Source: Begonia masoniana (Eukaryota > Streptophyta > Magnoliopsida > Cucurbitales > Begoniaceae). From it: a DNA stretch of 64,000 nt. The notes below the pieces were generated by a model. The model did no database searches. It saw only the letters and a list, made by a program, of their open reading frames with translations, and was not told the DNA's origin. This document shows positions 11,201 through 21,138 of the stretch, in pieces. The stretch's first letter is position 1. Each line of letters begins with the position of its first letter. Position numbers and translations under genes: made by a program. The stretch spans positions 27,146,788 to 27,210,787 of the forward strand of contig CM039508.1 of assembly GCA_022432975.1 (NCBI GenBank). The letters are read 5' to 3'.

Positions 11201-11593
11201 GCAAGAGAAGCTGTGTCTTGGCAATCAAAGCTGCAAGATTGTGTTGCGCTATCCACTACAGAAGCCGAGTACATTGCGATTACTGAGAGTTGCAAGGAGA
11301 CTTTATGGATAAGGAGATTCCTTGAGAAATTGAATATGTGCCAAGAGAAGTATGTTGTGTTCAGCGATAGCCAGAGTGCTATCCATCTATCCAAGAATTT
11401 GTCATTTCATTCGAGATTCAAGCATATTGATGTGAGGTATAATTTGGTTCGAGACTTGCTCAAGACCAAGCAGTTGCACTTGGTGAAAGTGCACACCAGT
11501 GAGAACGGTTTATATATGTTGACGAAGGTTTTTCTAAATGAGAAACTTGAGGCATGTCGGCAAAGAGCAAGCTTATTGGAGGCCACCATATGA
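11201..11593 (+). pseudogene. Copia-1 RNase H, C-terminal half
   Basis: Continues Copia-1 in frame after Tekay-1: AREAVSWQSKLQDCVALSTT, EAEYIAITESCKE, SDSQSAIHLSKNLSFHSR, FKHIDVRYNLVRDLL. The catalytic carboxylates lie in TEAEY and SDSQSA. The domain ends with the usual 'VHTSEN..ML TK.' tail and a stop just before the polypurine tract. This half alone is open over about 126 residues. Confidence 0.93.
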
Positions 11594-11596
11594 GCC

Positions 11597-11606
11597 GGAG
11601 GGGGAG
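11597..11606 (+). other. Copia-1 polypurine tract
   Basis: GGAGGGGGAG lies two bases before the LTR start TGTTGGGTTC. Its position and composition fit the plus-strand primer of a copia element. Confidence 0.8.
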
Positions 11607-11608
11607 TT

Positions 11609-12148
11609 TGTTGGGTTCTGAGCCACATGTGTGGACTCGAATCCATAACGGGCAATAAGCCAATGATAGGAGTGGTTAATTAGGCTATTTCTTTTTCTTC
11701 TTCGAAGCAAAGGATTTCCACTTGGATGCCCCAACGATGCCTAAGCCGCTTTAGTAAGGACGGACTGAAATCCCATCATAGCACTCTAAGGTTCAATAGA
11801 GAACTATTGAAGCTGGAAGCTTTCCACCTATATATATTATTATAGATTTGATTTGAGAGCATAAATAGATAGGATCTGTCCGGTCCAAACCAAGTCTTGC
11901 TCCTACTCCCCCTTATTATGATTAAAATGGTTTTCTGCTTGTGCTAGACCCGTAGTTAATATTAGGATTTCATAGTTTTTCTTATTTATTTATATTTGAG
12001 GCACAAAACTCTGTTGTACTAATTTTGATTAGTGATCGTTCTCTTCTGCTCGTGGTTTTTTCCCTTCCAGGGTTTTCCACATAAATTCGGTGTCCATTAT
12101 TTTCTCATTTTCTTTTTTGGTTTCTCGTTCAGTTTTTCAACTGTATCA
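11609..12148 (+). repeat. Copia-1 3' LTR (right end approximate)
   Basis: Begins TGTTGGGTTC after the polypurine tract. It contains an AT-rich TATA-like stretch near 11829 and the GGGTTTTCCACATAAATTCG segment typical of copia LTR 3' parts, and ends plausibly at CTGTATCA. No second LTR is in the window for comparison, so the right edge is an estimate. Confidence 0.7.
11829..11842 (+). promoter_or_regulatory. Possible TATA box in the Copia-1 LTR
   Basis: TATATATATTATTA, some 220 bp into the LTR, is where a copia U3 promoter could sit. Composition only; no start site was tested. Confidence 0.35.
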
Positions 12149-12838
12149 TCTTAAAGCAAAAGAGAAAGTAACATAAAAACATTTCACACCTTTCCTTTCT
12201 CTTCAATTACATATATAGGTATCTTTCTAATCCTAACTACCTTCCTAGCACGACTAGAACAGCGTGCTTGATGGAGATAAAGAGCAAGGACTAGATGTTG
12301 TTGATTTCTTTCTTCTAGAAGCCTCTCTTCTTCTTCCTTCCCCAACCAGAGAGACAGTCGCGAGCTTCTCTTCCTCTTCCTTCTCCAACATGTGAGCAGT
12401 CGTAATAACATCTCCTTCGTTTGTGACATTCTCTTCACGGTGTATCTCTCCCCCTCAACGATCGCCTTCGCGATCTCCATTCTTATTTGTTTGTTGCATT
12501 CGTGTTCTTCAAAGAGAAATATGCTAGGCATATTTCACGATATAAAACCAGTTCCAAGAGTTTCATTTATAATATGAAAATTGGTTTATTTTAGATGTGT
12601 CGCGCATGTGTCCAATTCAACGAAAATTTTGACGATAAGGGTAAGTTTGTTAATAGGATATAGTTCATGGTCATCTTGTTAACGAAAAATAGTTTACGAA
12701 CGAGTTTTTGGGACGCCCATAATTCAAGATTTATTGGACTTTATCTTTTTTTATTAACAAGTCTAGCCTCGATCTTTCAAATATTAGTAGTTTAGACATT
12801 GTCATCAATTTTTTCATCAACTTCAGCATTTATATAAC
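12149..12838. other. Unassigned spacer
   Basis: AT-rich DNA without a recognised element. A 115-residue minus frame (12184-12531) is rich in Glu, Arg and Lys (for example KEEEERLLEERNQQ) but matches no family I recognise. The plus strand here is pyrimidine-rich (repeated TTCCTTCTCC and CTTCTTC), which by itself yields such a charged minus frame. Confidence 0.4.
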
Positions 12839-12959
12839 ATGTTTTTCATTCGAATATACAAACATCCATTGCTCGGGCCAAAAGACATTTTTTCTGGCCT
12901 AAGATGTCCTCGAAAATTTGTCACACTGTCCTTAAGTACGAAGTATTTCAGCGGTGCAG

Positions 12960-13400
12960 GGGGGAAACACTGTCCTTACCCCGATTTGTTACAACCACTG
13001 CCCATACTGAATTCACCTTGGAGTCATATCGCGATGGATTTTATCGAAGGACTTCCTAACTCTAAAAGTAAATCTTGTATTTTGGTGGTGATAGATCGCT
13101 ATACTAAGTATGAACATTTTGTTGCACTCAGACATCTATTTACAGCAATACAAATTGCCCAGTTATTTTGGATAATATACAAAAACTCCATGGCCTTCCC
13201 TTGAGTATTACTTAAGACCATGACAAAATCTTTACCAGTAATTTTTGGCAGGAACTATTCCGACTATTGGGGGTTAAGCTACAATTAAGCTTTTTCTATC
13301 AACCTCAATCAGATGTACCTACGCTGTGTGACAACTTTCTACCATGACAGTGGAGTTTATGGCTACCCCTACCTGAATGGTGGTATAATACCACCCCCCA
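12960..13400 (+). pseudogene. Gypsy integrase core relic (Reina-like)
   Basis: The plus-strand reading gives PWSHIAMDFIEGLPNSKSKS, then CILVVIDRYTKYEHFVALRH, with the first catalytic Asp in 'MDFIEGLP'. After 13204 the reading goes on in broken form (a degraded 'HDKIFTSNFWQELFRLLGVK' and 'YHPQSDGQT' region). The wording resembles the Reina-type chromovirus integrase rather than the Tekay elements nearby. RT, RNase H and gag are missing. Confidence 0.8.
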
Positions 13401-13485
13401 TTTAACTATTCAAATGTCAACGTGCGAAGCTCTATATGGGACTAAACCTCCACATTAGTCTTTAGGACCCTATCAATTAACTAAT

Positions 13486-13990
13486 GTGGCAGCCGTGAAG
13501 AACATCGTGCACGCAAGGTACAAAATGGATAAAATTTTAAAGGAGAGACTCACCCAAGCTCAAGCACTTATGAAATTGTACGTTGATTGCAATAGAACTG
13601 AACGACAATTCCAGGTTGGAGACTGTCATTTTGTGCCTACACCCATATGCTCAACAATTTGTTTCCAAGAGGGGTTAATCAGAAGTTAGCGCTAAAATAC
13701 TATGGTCCATATAAAGTTCTCCGGCAAGTTGGACAAGTAGCTTATGAGTTGCAACTCTCGTCTCAGTCCAGAATCCATCCAGCTTTCCATGCGTCCTTGT
13801 TAAAGAAACAAATCGGAGACAAAGACTTACCAGTTCATGACTTGCTAACTAATTTGCACACCAAAAATGACATTTGTCAACCGGAAGCAGTGTTATAGGT
13901 TAAAATGGTGAAGCAAAAAAATCACTCAGTGACCGAATGGTTAGAGCAATGGCAAGGTCAGGATATCGGAGAAGCCACCTTGGGTGTCAG
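13486..13990 (+). pseudogene. Gypsy integrase C-terminus and decayed chromodomain
   Basis: Segments seen: ERLTQAQALMKLYVDCNRTE with RQFQVGD, then LALKYYGPYKVLRQVGQVAY, then SRIHPAFHASLLKKQIG, and after a stop a chromodomain-like VTEWLEQWQGQDIGEATLG. The order matches the end of a chromovirus integrase. Two frame changes and a stop separate the parts. It belongs with the core at 12960-13400. Confidence 0.82.
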
Positions 13991-14047
13991 CAAAGACCAT
14001 TCATGAAAAGTTCCCTCTTTTCTGACCTTGGGGACAAGGTCAATCTG

Positions 14048-14058
14048 AAGGGGAGGAC
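14048..14058 (+). other. Polypurine tract of the gypsy relic
   Basis: AAGGGGAGGAC followed at once by TGTCAAGTGG, the expected order of polypurine tract and 3' LTR. It fixes the plus orientation of the relic. Confidence 0.75.
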
Positions 14059-14270
14059 TGTCAAGTGGACCCCCAACCACCATCGAGAAGGCCACCAGAG
14101 GACTGGGGCAAGAGGAGGCATTGAAGTCATCACCAGCAAGATAAGTAACTATACTTATGTTAGCGCTATAATAAAACGTTGTTGTCGAGTGTGCCTACAT
14201 GGGAATTTCTGTTAGTAGGTAGAATAGGTGCAACAATGCTTCAGATGGAATCACTAAAATAGAATAGATG
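14059..14270 (+). repeat. 3' LTR start of the gypsy relic (right end not seen)
   Basis: Begins TGTCAAGTGGAC. There is no partner LTR in the window, so the end cannot be fixed; readable LTR-like sequence fades by about 14270. Confidence 0.5.
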
Positions 14271-14631
14271 AAATAGATAAACTAAGTTGCTACAAAATAA
14301 AAACACAAACAGAACCGAAAGGTAAGTGAAAAGCCGACATAGAGAAGATGAAAACTGAGAGCTTACCTTAGCCAACTCTCATGTAATGTGTGCAACAAGT
14401 GAAACCGATTTACTAGGTTTATTTTCCTAGGATGAAAGGCTACAAAAAAACACTAAAAAGCTTGCTACAAATGATAGGTTAATCAATGTTAAAAGAGCAG
14501 CAAAAACAGAACCAAAAAAATTGCAAAAAGTGAGCGGCTAACCTGATTTTTTTGCTATGCAATGTGGCTTGCTAAACCTTGTGAAAAGGTTGATCCAAAT
14601 GCACCAAAAACACTCAGAGGAAGCATCCTAT
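14271..14631. other. Unassigned stretch left of a primer site
   Basis: A-rich DNA with no gene seen. It may be the internal leader of the minus-strand element whose primer site lies at 14632-14643, but no gag can be read. Confidence 0.4.
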
Positions 14632-14643
14632 GCTTTGATACCA
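14632..14643 (-). other. Primer-binding site on the minus strand
   Basis: Plus-strand GCTTTGATACCA; on the minus strand TGGTATCAAAGC, a near match to the initiator-Met-tRNA site. It stands two bases from TGACACAATG, a possible LTR edge, so this looks like the start of a minus-strand element running left. Confidence 0.65.
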
Positions 14644-14645
14644 CT

Positions 14646-15480
14646 TGACACAATGGGTCCCTAGAAAAAAAACTGTGTAACCCACAAAGAAATGCTAAGT
14701 GCTTGGGTGAGAGTGAATGTGCACAAAATTGTGAGATGGAGATGATAATGGAGGTGAGAATGTTAACTAAAATGGAAGGTGAAATGTGTGTAAGTGGAAC
14801 CGTGAATGAAGGTGAGCAAAAGTGTGTGGAAATGGTTGAAAATGGAAGAACCCTTGGTGGACCCGAGAGTTATCTCACGTTAAGCTCACGGGTGCATGTT
14901 TTCTCGAGGAAAAACAACCACCTTTGGGTCTAGGTTTCGCGTCCTCGATCCTTTTAGACTCTCTACGAGAGAGGAGAGGAAATGGTAAGAGTTCACCAAG
15001 CAACCTTAGAGCTTGGGGAACAATGGAGAGCTTCTCCACACGATATGAAAATCGTGGACAACCACTAGGGTTCTTCGAACACTTCGGCTAGGAAAAGAGA
15101 GCTTGTATATTAAATTTGGCAAAAGTTATTACAAACACCAAAGGTCATGCCTTAAATAGAAATCCTATGGTGGATGATTAGGGTTTGGTATTTGGAAGGG
15201 GGAAGTTTGAACCATTGGATGAAGGTAGACAATCGGCGGCTATAAAGTTCCATCTACGTGCGCGCAGCTGACGGACGAGGAAAGTCTGTGCCTTTGCTTG
15301 ATCAATGGTGGATATGTGCCATGTCTTTGATCCTTGTGAGCACTACAAGATGTACCTTCAAGTCCCTTACCTTTAGTTGGAGCTTTCCTTTGGGCCATTT
15401 CTTCATTTGAGTCCACGGTTTTGATGTTGCAAATCTTCAAGGCCGATTCTCTTTTCTCCCTTTTGTGGCCAAGTCTTCAA
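14646..15480 (-). repeat. LTR relic next to a primer site (right end estimated)
   Basis: Starts TGACACAATGGG beside the primer site. It contains no protein reading I recognise. The right edge is placed before the Q pol tail, near the purine-rich minus-strand stretch at 15447-15467. It may double as the 3' LTR of Q copy A, but there is no second copy to confirm it. Confidence 0.45.
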
Positions 15481-15504
15481 CCTAATCATACCACCATCAT
15501 ACAT

Positions 15505-16740
15505 CTAATCATAACCATACAATCTAATGCATGATGCAATATATATAAGTTCATACAATAAGGCTAGAGTTTGCCAAAGAGAAAGAAACAAAGGTTCAAA
15601 ACAAAGGTTACATGGTTTATGGGCAGGAAAGACAAATTCCCACTGGGCCATGTGTTGAGTCCATTTGTGTATCCCAAGTAAGAGTGTGCAAGGGTTGATC
15701 CATGTCCTCCAAGTTAGGCTCCCATGTGATATCTCCAATGAGATCAACACTTGCAAGAAAAGCAAACTCATTAGTGAAAAGGTTAAGTAAATTAAGCGCA
15801 TTAGTTTGTGATCTTGTGATTGGCCTTCTTGGCATGTCATCCTCACCTGGTGGCTGAGAATTTGACCTCAAATCCAATGATTCGGTCTCCTCTTCACTAA
15901 CTAGATCTCCCAATGTAAGGGGACAAATCTTGGATGTTGAATGTGGATGACACTCCATATTTGCCGGGTAATTCCAACTTGTAAGCGTTATTATTGATTC
16001 GCTCTAGTACTTTGAAGGGATCTTCTGCTCTAGGAAGTAGCATAGAACGCCTCTTAGCTGGAAATCATTCTTTGCAAACGTGTAACCAAACTAAATCTCC
16101 CTTCTTGAATATAATTTCCTTTCTACCCTTATCAGCATGTCCAGTGGTGTGGACGGATTAAATCAATAGGCTACCTCAAAGGGCGTTTGCTGGGTGGTGG
16201 AGTGAAGGCTTCTGTTATAACAGAATTCTATTTGGGGTAGCACTATGTCCCAATTTGTTAAGTTCTTGCCCACAACATGCGAAGAAGTGTACCCAAGGTC
16301 CTGTTGAACACTTTTGTTTGATCGTCTATCTGGGGGTGGAATGAAGGGCTAAAACACAACTTAGTCACCAATCTCTTTGATAAGGTCTTCCAAAAAGTGC
16401 TAAAAAACTTGGTGTCTCGATTAGACACTATTGACTATGGCACTCCATGGAGTCTAACAATTTTTTTGAAGAAGAGGTTGGCTATAACAGCAGAGTTATC
16501 GGTTTTGGTGCACGCGATAGAATGCGTCATCTTGGAAAAATGGTCCACGACTACAATGATAGGTCCTTACTGTGGCTAGTTCGTGGTAACCCTAGAACAA
16601 AGTCCATACTAATCTCTACCCATGGGTGAGTAGGAACTGGTAGGGGTAGGTATAGTCCTTGGGAAAGAACTTTACTCATGACCTTCTTAAAAATGATGCA
16701 CTATTCAATGAAGTGGTGCACATCTTTCATCTTGTGTGGC
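15505..16740 (-). pseudogene. Q-A integrase and pol tail
   Basis: The minus reading shows an integrase core '[10 protein letters not shown]' (about 16500-16570), a '[14 protein letters not shown]'-like stretch (about 16380-16440) and '[19 protein letters not shown]' (15965-16010). Then comes an open tail, [18 protein letters not shown], ending in RPITRSQT. A tail of this kind follows the integrase of a large plant gypsy group. Stops and frameshifts are frequent; no catalytic protein remains. Confidence 0.8.
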
Positions 16741-17105
16741 TAATAGAATCGTTCTTTTAATAATTCAAAGGTTATCTTTTCTCCAAAGTGACTCGATAAT
16801 CCTCCACTATGGGCTTCTGTGACAAGGTATTGTCTGAGGCTACTGTCAAAATTACATAACTTACCTCCTTTTATCAGAAAGCCATCTATGACATTATGTC
16901 CTCCTTCTGCATTGTCTTGGCATTTAAGGTATGGTAGTCCGAAATCTTTGTCAGATTCATAAGTCTTCTTTATCCAATCAAATCCGAAGAATCTAACACC
17001 TAGTTCAGTTAAAAGGATTCTCTTTCTGGATAATGCATCGGCAACGGTATTGTCTGATCCTTTGAAGTATTTTAAAGTGTATGAAAATCTCTCCAAAAAT
17101 TTCAC
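16740..17105 (-). pseudogene. Q-A RNase H end and integrase zinc-binding domain start
   Basis: Reads FLERFSYTLKYFKGSDNTVA, then DALSRKRILL, then a spacer and LVTEAHSGGLSSHFGEKITF, the two-His half of the integrase H2C2 zinc domain. 121 residues are open. Next upstream is the RNase H body; next downstream is integrase in broken frames. Confidence 0.85.
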
Positions 17106-17533
17106 TTACTTTGCGTGTCTCTTATTCAGTTTGTGCTGACTCTTGATGTGCTTGAGTGATTGATGGTCATAATGGATCACAAACACGTTGGATAAAAGAC
17201 AATGTTGTCAGTGCTCAATAGTTCGTATGACTGCATAAAACTCATTGTTATACATGGAGTAGATAAGCATAGCTCCTTTTAGCTTTTCCCTGAAGTATGT
17301 AAGTAGTTTACCATCTTGCATCAATACAGCTCCAATGCCAACCTCGGAGGCGTTGCTTTTGATTTCAAATACTTGTTGAAATCTGGTAGTGCCAATAATG
17401 GGCATTGACAAAGTTTTTCTTTAATCAGCTCAAAACTACTTTGACATGCCGGGGTCCAAACAAAATTTGTTCCCTTCTTTGTGAGATCCGTGATGGAAGC
17501 TACTATCGAGCTGAAGTTTTTAATAAACCTCAT
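17106..17533 (-). pseudogene. Q-A RNase H
   Basis: Two frames: 17321-17533 ([20 protein letters not shown], then [20 protein letters not shown]) and 17208-17411 ([20 protein letters not shown]). The usual catalytic Asp in '.SDAS' is Asn here (KSNAS), and the same Asn occurs in copy B, so the loss predates the duplication. Confidence 0.85.
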
Positions 17534-17575
17534 GTAGAAAGAGGCTAGTCCATTAAAACTACGAACTTCATATAT

Positions 17576-17800
17576 TCAGTTAGGTGTAGGCCATTCCTTA
17601 ATGGTTTTAACCTTGTCCTCGTCAGCTGCTAGTCCGTTCTTTGAAATTATAAACCTTATAAAATATACATTTTCTTGGGCGAAGGAACATTTACTTAAGT
17701 TGCCAAATAATTTAGCGTCTCGGAGAGTTCGAAAAAGGATCCCAAGCTGTTTGAGGTGTTGGGCAAGGTCGAGGCTGTACACCAAGATGTCATCAAAGTA
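17576..17800 (-). pseudogene. Q-A reverse transcriptase, C-terminal remnant
   Basis: Reads QHLKQLGILFRTLRDAKLFG, NLSKCSFAQENVYFI and KTIKEWPTPN, the end of gypsy RT after the polymerase box. The palm and fingers, present in copy B at 34426-35109, are missing: the sequence jumps from here to the protease. Confidence 0.88.
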
Positions 17801-17802
17801 GA

Positions 17803-17866
17803 TGTGATGACCCAGATGTGTAAGTATGTGTACGATGGCTGTACGAACCGAAACCCAGTTTTTGTA
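17803..17866 (+). repeat. Possible remnant of a Cassandra LTR start
   Basis: GTGATGACCCAGATGTG closely resembles the first bases of the Cassandra-1 LTR (GTGATGACCCATATGTG at 35391). It is followed by about 45 bp that fit neither Q nor the rest of Cassandra well. It lies exactly at the RT-to-protease deletion of Q-A. The match is short, so the call is tentative. Confidence 0.35.
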
Positions 17867-18116
17867 AAGCTATGTTAACGCAACTTCCGCCGTTAATAAT
17901 TATCGAGCAAACTTTGTTTTTGACTACACAACGACTATGGAAGATATTTTCCCATTGACAATCTTCTTTAACATTCTTGGAAATCAAGGTTTGTCTTATG
18001 ACCATTAGTAAAGGTCATTCTTGAGTCGTACAGTCATCGGCTTCTTAGTCACTTTCCTCTACTATATCTTTTTCTCCCTCATCGTACTGTCCTTCATCAT
18101 TTTTGCTTTCCCATTC
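17867..18116 (-). pseudogene. Q-A protease, interrupted by Tekay-2
   Basis: Reads SRCVVKNKVCSIIINGGSCV, then NIAL. In copy B the same segment reads IIIDGGSCVNVASQEM. The D-G-G-S position corresponds to the protease active site; in copy A its Asp is Asn. The frame runs to 18005 and the sequence continues to the CATTC target at 18112-18116. Confidence 0.8.
18112..18116. repeat. Target-site duplication of Tekay-2, left copy
   Basis: CATTC before TGTAACGCCC, repeated at 27970-27974. The unoccupied site is preserved in Q copy B near 36740 (CCCATTCGCCAGTCG). Confidence 0.95.
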
Positions 18117-18540
18117 TGTAACGCCCCGGCTGTCTGAACCCGGTTCGTTACACAAGATACTAAACCGAACTGTGACTTTGCAAAAACTTTAAAATTTCAT
18201 TCAATGATCAAGATTTGACTCTTAAAACATTAAAACTTGTAGCGGAAAAATCATTGTATAAAAACAATGTTTATTAAATAGTTAAAATATTCAAGACAGT
18301 TGGTTGAAAAAAAAGAAAAAACAGAACACATCGACCGATCACTAAACGACAACGCTTTCACCGTACAGACCACGTGATATCCACGTGATTTCATTAACTC
18401 AGCAAACGACGTCTACCGCTCACAAATGACAAACATTCTCATCCTACATCTGCCGATAGAACAAACTACGTCTTCCAGTCACTAGACGACAAAAGTCCTC
18501 AATTCATATCTACCAATCGCAAAACGACAAACATTCTCAA

Positions 18541-19395
18541 CCTAGCCGATAGACATAACTCTACCGATAGATCAAAATACTCAACATCTGCCGATAGACA
18601 TAACTCTACCGATAGATCAAAATACTCAACATCTGCCGATAGACATAACTCTACCGATAGATCAAAATACTCAACATCTGCCGATAGACATAACTCTACC
18701 GATAGATCAAAATACTCAACATCTGCCGATAGACATAACTCTACCGATAGATCAAAATACTCAACATCTGCCGATAGACATAACTCTACCGATAGATCAA
18801 AATACTCAACATCTGCCGATAGACATAACTCTACCGATAGATCAAAATACTCAACATCTGCCGATAGACATAACTCTACCGATAGATCAAAATACTCAAC
18901 ATCTGCCGATAGACATAACTCTACCGATAGATCAAAATACTCAACATCTGCCGATAGACATAACTCTACCGATAGATCAAAATACTCAACATCTGCCGAT
19001 AGACATAACTCTACCGATAGATCAAAATACTCAACATCTGCCGATAGACATAACTCTACCGATAGATCAAAATACTCAACATCTGCCGATAGACATAACT
19101 CTACCGATAGATCAAAATACTCAACATCTGCCGATAGACATAACTCTACCGATAGATCAAAATACTCAACATCTGCCGATAGACATAACTCTACCGATAG
19201 ATCAAAATACTCAACATCTGCCGATAGACATAACTCTACCGATAGATCAAAATACTCAACATCTGCCGATAGACATAACTCTACCGATAGATCAAAATAC
19301 TCAACATCTGCCGATAGACATAACTCTACCGATAGATCAAAATACTCAACATCTGCCGATAGACATAACTCTACCGATAGATCAAAATACTCAAC
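18541..19395. repeat. 45-bp minisatellite, 19 units
   Basis: Unit of 45 bp containing ATCTGCCGATAGACATAACT, then CTACCGATAG and TCAAAATACTCAAC. The array is exactly 855 bp. The first unit differs at its start; the other 18 look identical base for base. Three or four more degenerate units follow at 19493-19690. The right LTR has only about six. Confidence 0.97.
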
Positions 19396-19690
19396 ATCTG
19401 CCGATAGAACAAACTACGTCTTCCAGGCACTAGACGACAAAAGTCCTCAATTCATATCTACCAATCGCAAAACGACAAACATTCTCAACCTACATCTGCC
19501 GATAGACATAACTCTACCGATAGATCAAAATACTCAACATCTGCAATAGATCAACTCTGCCGATAGACATATCTCTACCGATAGATCCAAATACTCAACA
19601 TCTGCCGATAGACATAACTCTAACCGATAGATCAAAATACTCAACATCTGCCGATAGACATAACTCTACCGATAGATCAAAAATACTCAC
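19396..19690. repeat. Duplicated flank of the 45-bp array
   Basis: The block with AACTACGTCTTCCAG..CACT, 'ACTAGACGACAAAAGTCCTC' and 'ACGACAAACATTCTCAACCT' at 18447-18540 recurs at 19396-19492, followed by further diverged 45-bp units. The array and its flank therefore form a higher-order duplication. Confidence 0.85.
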
Positions 19691-20195
19691 AAAAACAGCA
19701 TAGCAACAATTTCATTCTAAACAAAGAAAACTCCAACTACCAAAAGAACTTGACCATTTTACTAAAAACATTCAAAACTACTTAAATCCGTGTATTACTC
19801 CAAAATTCGGTAAAAACCACTATTAAAACCAACAGAGTATCATTATCAAAAAAGTCTCAAATTGTATTCAAAACATCAAAACTACCACTGTCATAAAAAC
19901 TCTCAACATACTTAAACTGAATCACGGTTCACCGAACCTTCTCATCTACTGACACCAATTAAACCGCTGCATCAGTTGCCAGATCGATGCATGAATGCAC
20001 TCCTCCAACCTGCCTAGTTCTCAGCAAACTCAGAGAACACACCTGCTGTCACTTCTTCACCTACATCACAAAACTCATCTATTAGCCTAATGCTAAGTAA
20101 GTAAAGCAGTAATGATATGGAATGATGAAACATAAATTCCTAATTATGCAGTTTCTACTTTCTCATCTCAGTTGCATATGCATTCGTTTCTGATC

Positions 20196-20392
20196 TGATC
20201 CCCCTGTGAAATTGGAAGTTGGATCACTTCTCCCAAAGTCATACATCCTCTCTCTCGATTAAGGGGCGGATTAGTTCCCTTAACAACTGTTCAAATCCCC
20301 CTGTGAAATTGGGAGTTGGATCAGTTTTTCCAAAGTCATACATCCTCTCTCTTGATTAAGGGGCAGATTAGTTCCCTTAACAACTGTTCTGT
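20196..20392. repeat. Tandem duplication of about 97 bp in the LTR
   Basis: Two copies beginning GATCCCCCTGTGAAATTGG (or AATCCCCCTG...) and ending CTTAACAACTGTTC. The same pair is present in the right LTR (27076-27270), so it predates insertion. Confidence 0.9.
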
Positions 20393-21138
20393 TTCGATCA
20401 ATTCATTTCTCGCCATGCCATCATGCATTTAAATTCATTTTCGTTTACTTTTAAAAACATGATACATGACATACAAACACATTCAAGCAAACATAATCCT
20501 ACTGTTTTGTGATGTAGGCCCGAAGGCACAAGCATACTTCACTTACCTGGCTCTCCTAGAAATACTCGGTTTCAAACTACTTCAGAAGTTTTGTTCACCT
20601 AAGTCATAAACAGAATATTAATTAGATTTCTACTAAGCCTCATTCTAATCAATCCAGAAATCTAGGAAAACTAGTTTGAAAGCTTAGTTCATTGTACATT
20701 CTCGATTTACCACAAAATCCGAACTAGCTTACCCATACGGCATTCACAAAACTCACATTTATACCCTCTCCAATCATCGATAGCTACCAGTACAGCAAGA
20801 AATCGAAATAGGGCTCACCTAGTTTGGAGAAGATTCGAGTAGAAGAATCGCCTAGAGAGCTCTGCTGCTTGAGCTGAAGACCGAAAGAGAGAAAATAGGG
20901 AATAGTGGTGGCTACAGTGCATTAAACCCAAAACCTCTTTCCTTAAATACGTTATCCACTTTTAAATTTCCAATTACTCTTATGGCCTTGCCTAGTCATC
21001 CATTAACCCTACTTTTATTATTGCCATTTAAAGTGTGCCATTAATTTAAAAAGAATAGAGAATTGGTTCGATAGAACCGGGTGCTACAATCTACCCTCCT
21101 TAAAAGAATTTTGTCCTCAAAATTCAGTACCTGAATAA

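Larger units (their letters stand above)
15505..18116 (-). mobile_element. Q copy A, 3' part (Ty3/gypsy pol relic)
   Basis: Minus-strand gypsy pol reading integrase, RNase H, RT end and protease from left to right. It stops at 18116, where Tekay-2 is inserted, and resumes at 27975 with gag. A near-identical second copy (Q-B) lies at 33940-37249. Most of the RT is deleted between about 17800 and 17865. Confidence 0.88.
18117..21088 (-). repeat. Tekay-2 3' LTR, enlarged by a tandem array
   Basis: Runs from TGTAACGCCC to GGTGCTACA on the plus strand. It aligns by eye with the right LTR along its length except for the expanded 45-bp array (18541-19395) and a duplicated block beside it, which account for the roughly 740 bp length difference. 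Confidence 0.95.

Noticed and set aside
12184..12531. 115-residue charged protein on the minus strand
   Set aside because: A pyrimidine-rich plus strand gives Glu/Lys/Arg-rich minus frames; no domain, no partner exon and no homologue recognised. Kept only as a note on the spacer.
18541..19690. CRISPR-like array (short regular repeats)
   Set aside because: Units are contiguous and identical, with no unique spacers, and lie inside a plant LTR: a minisatellite.
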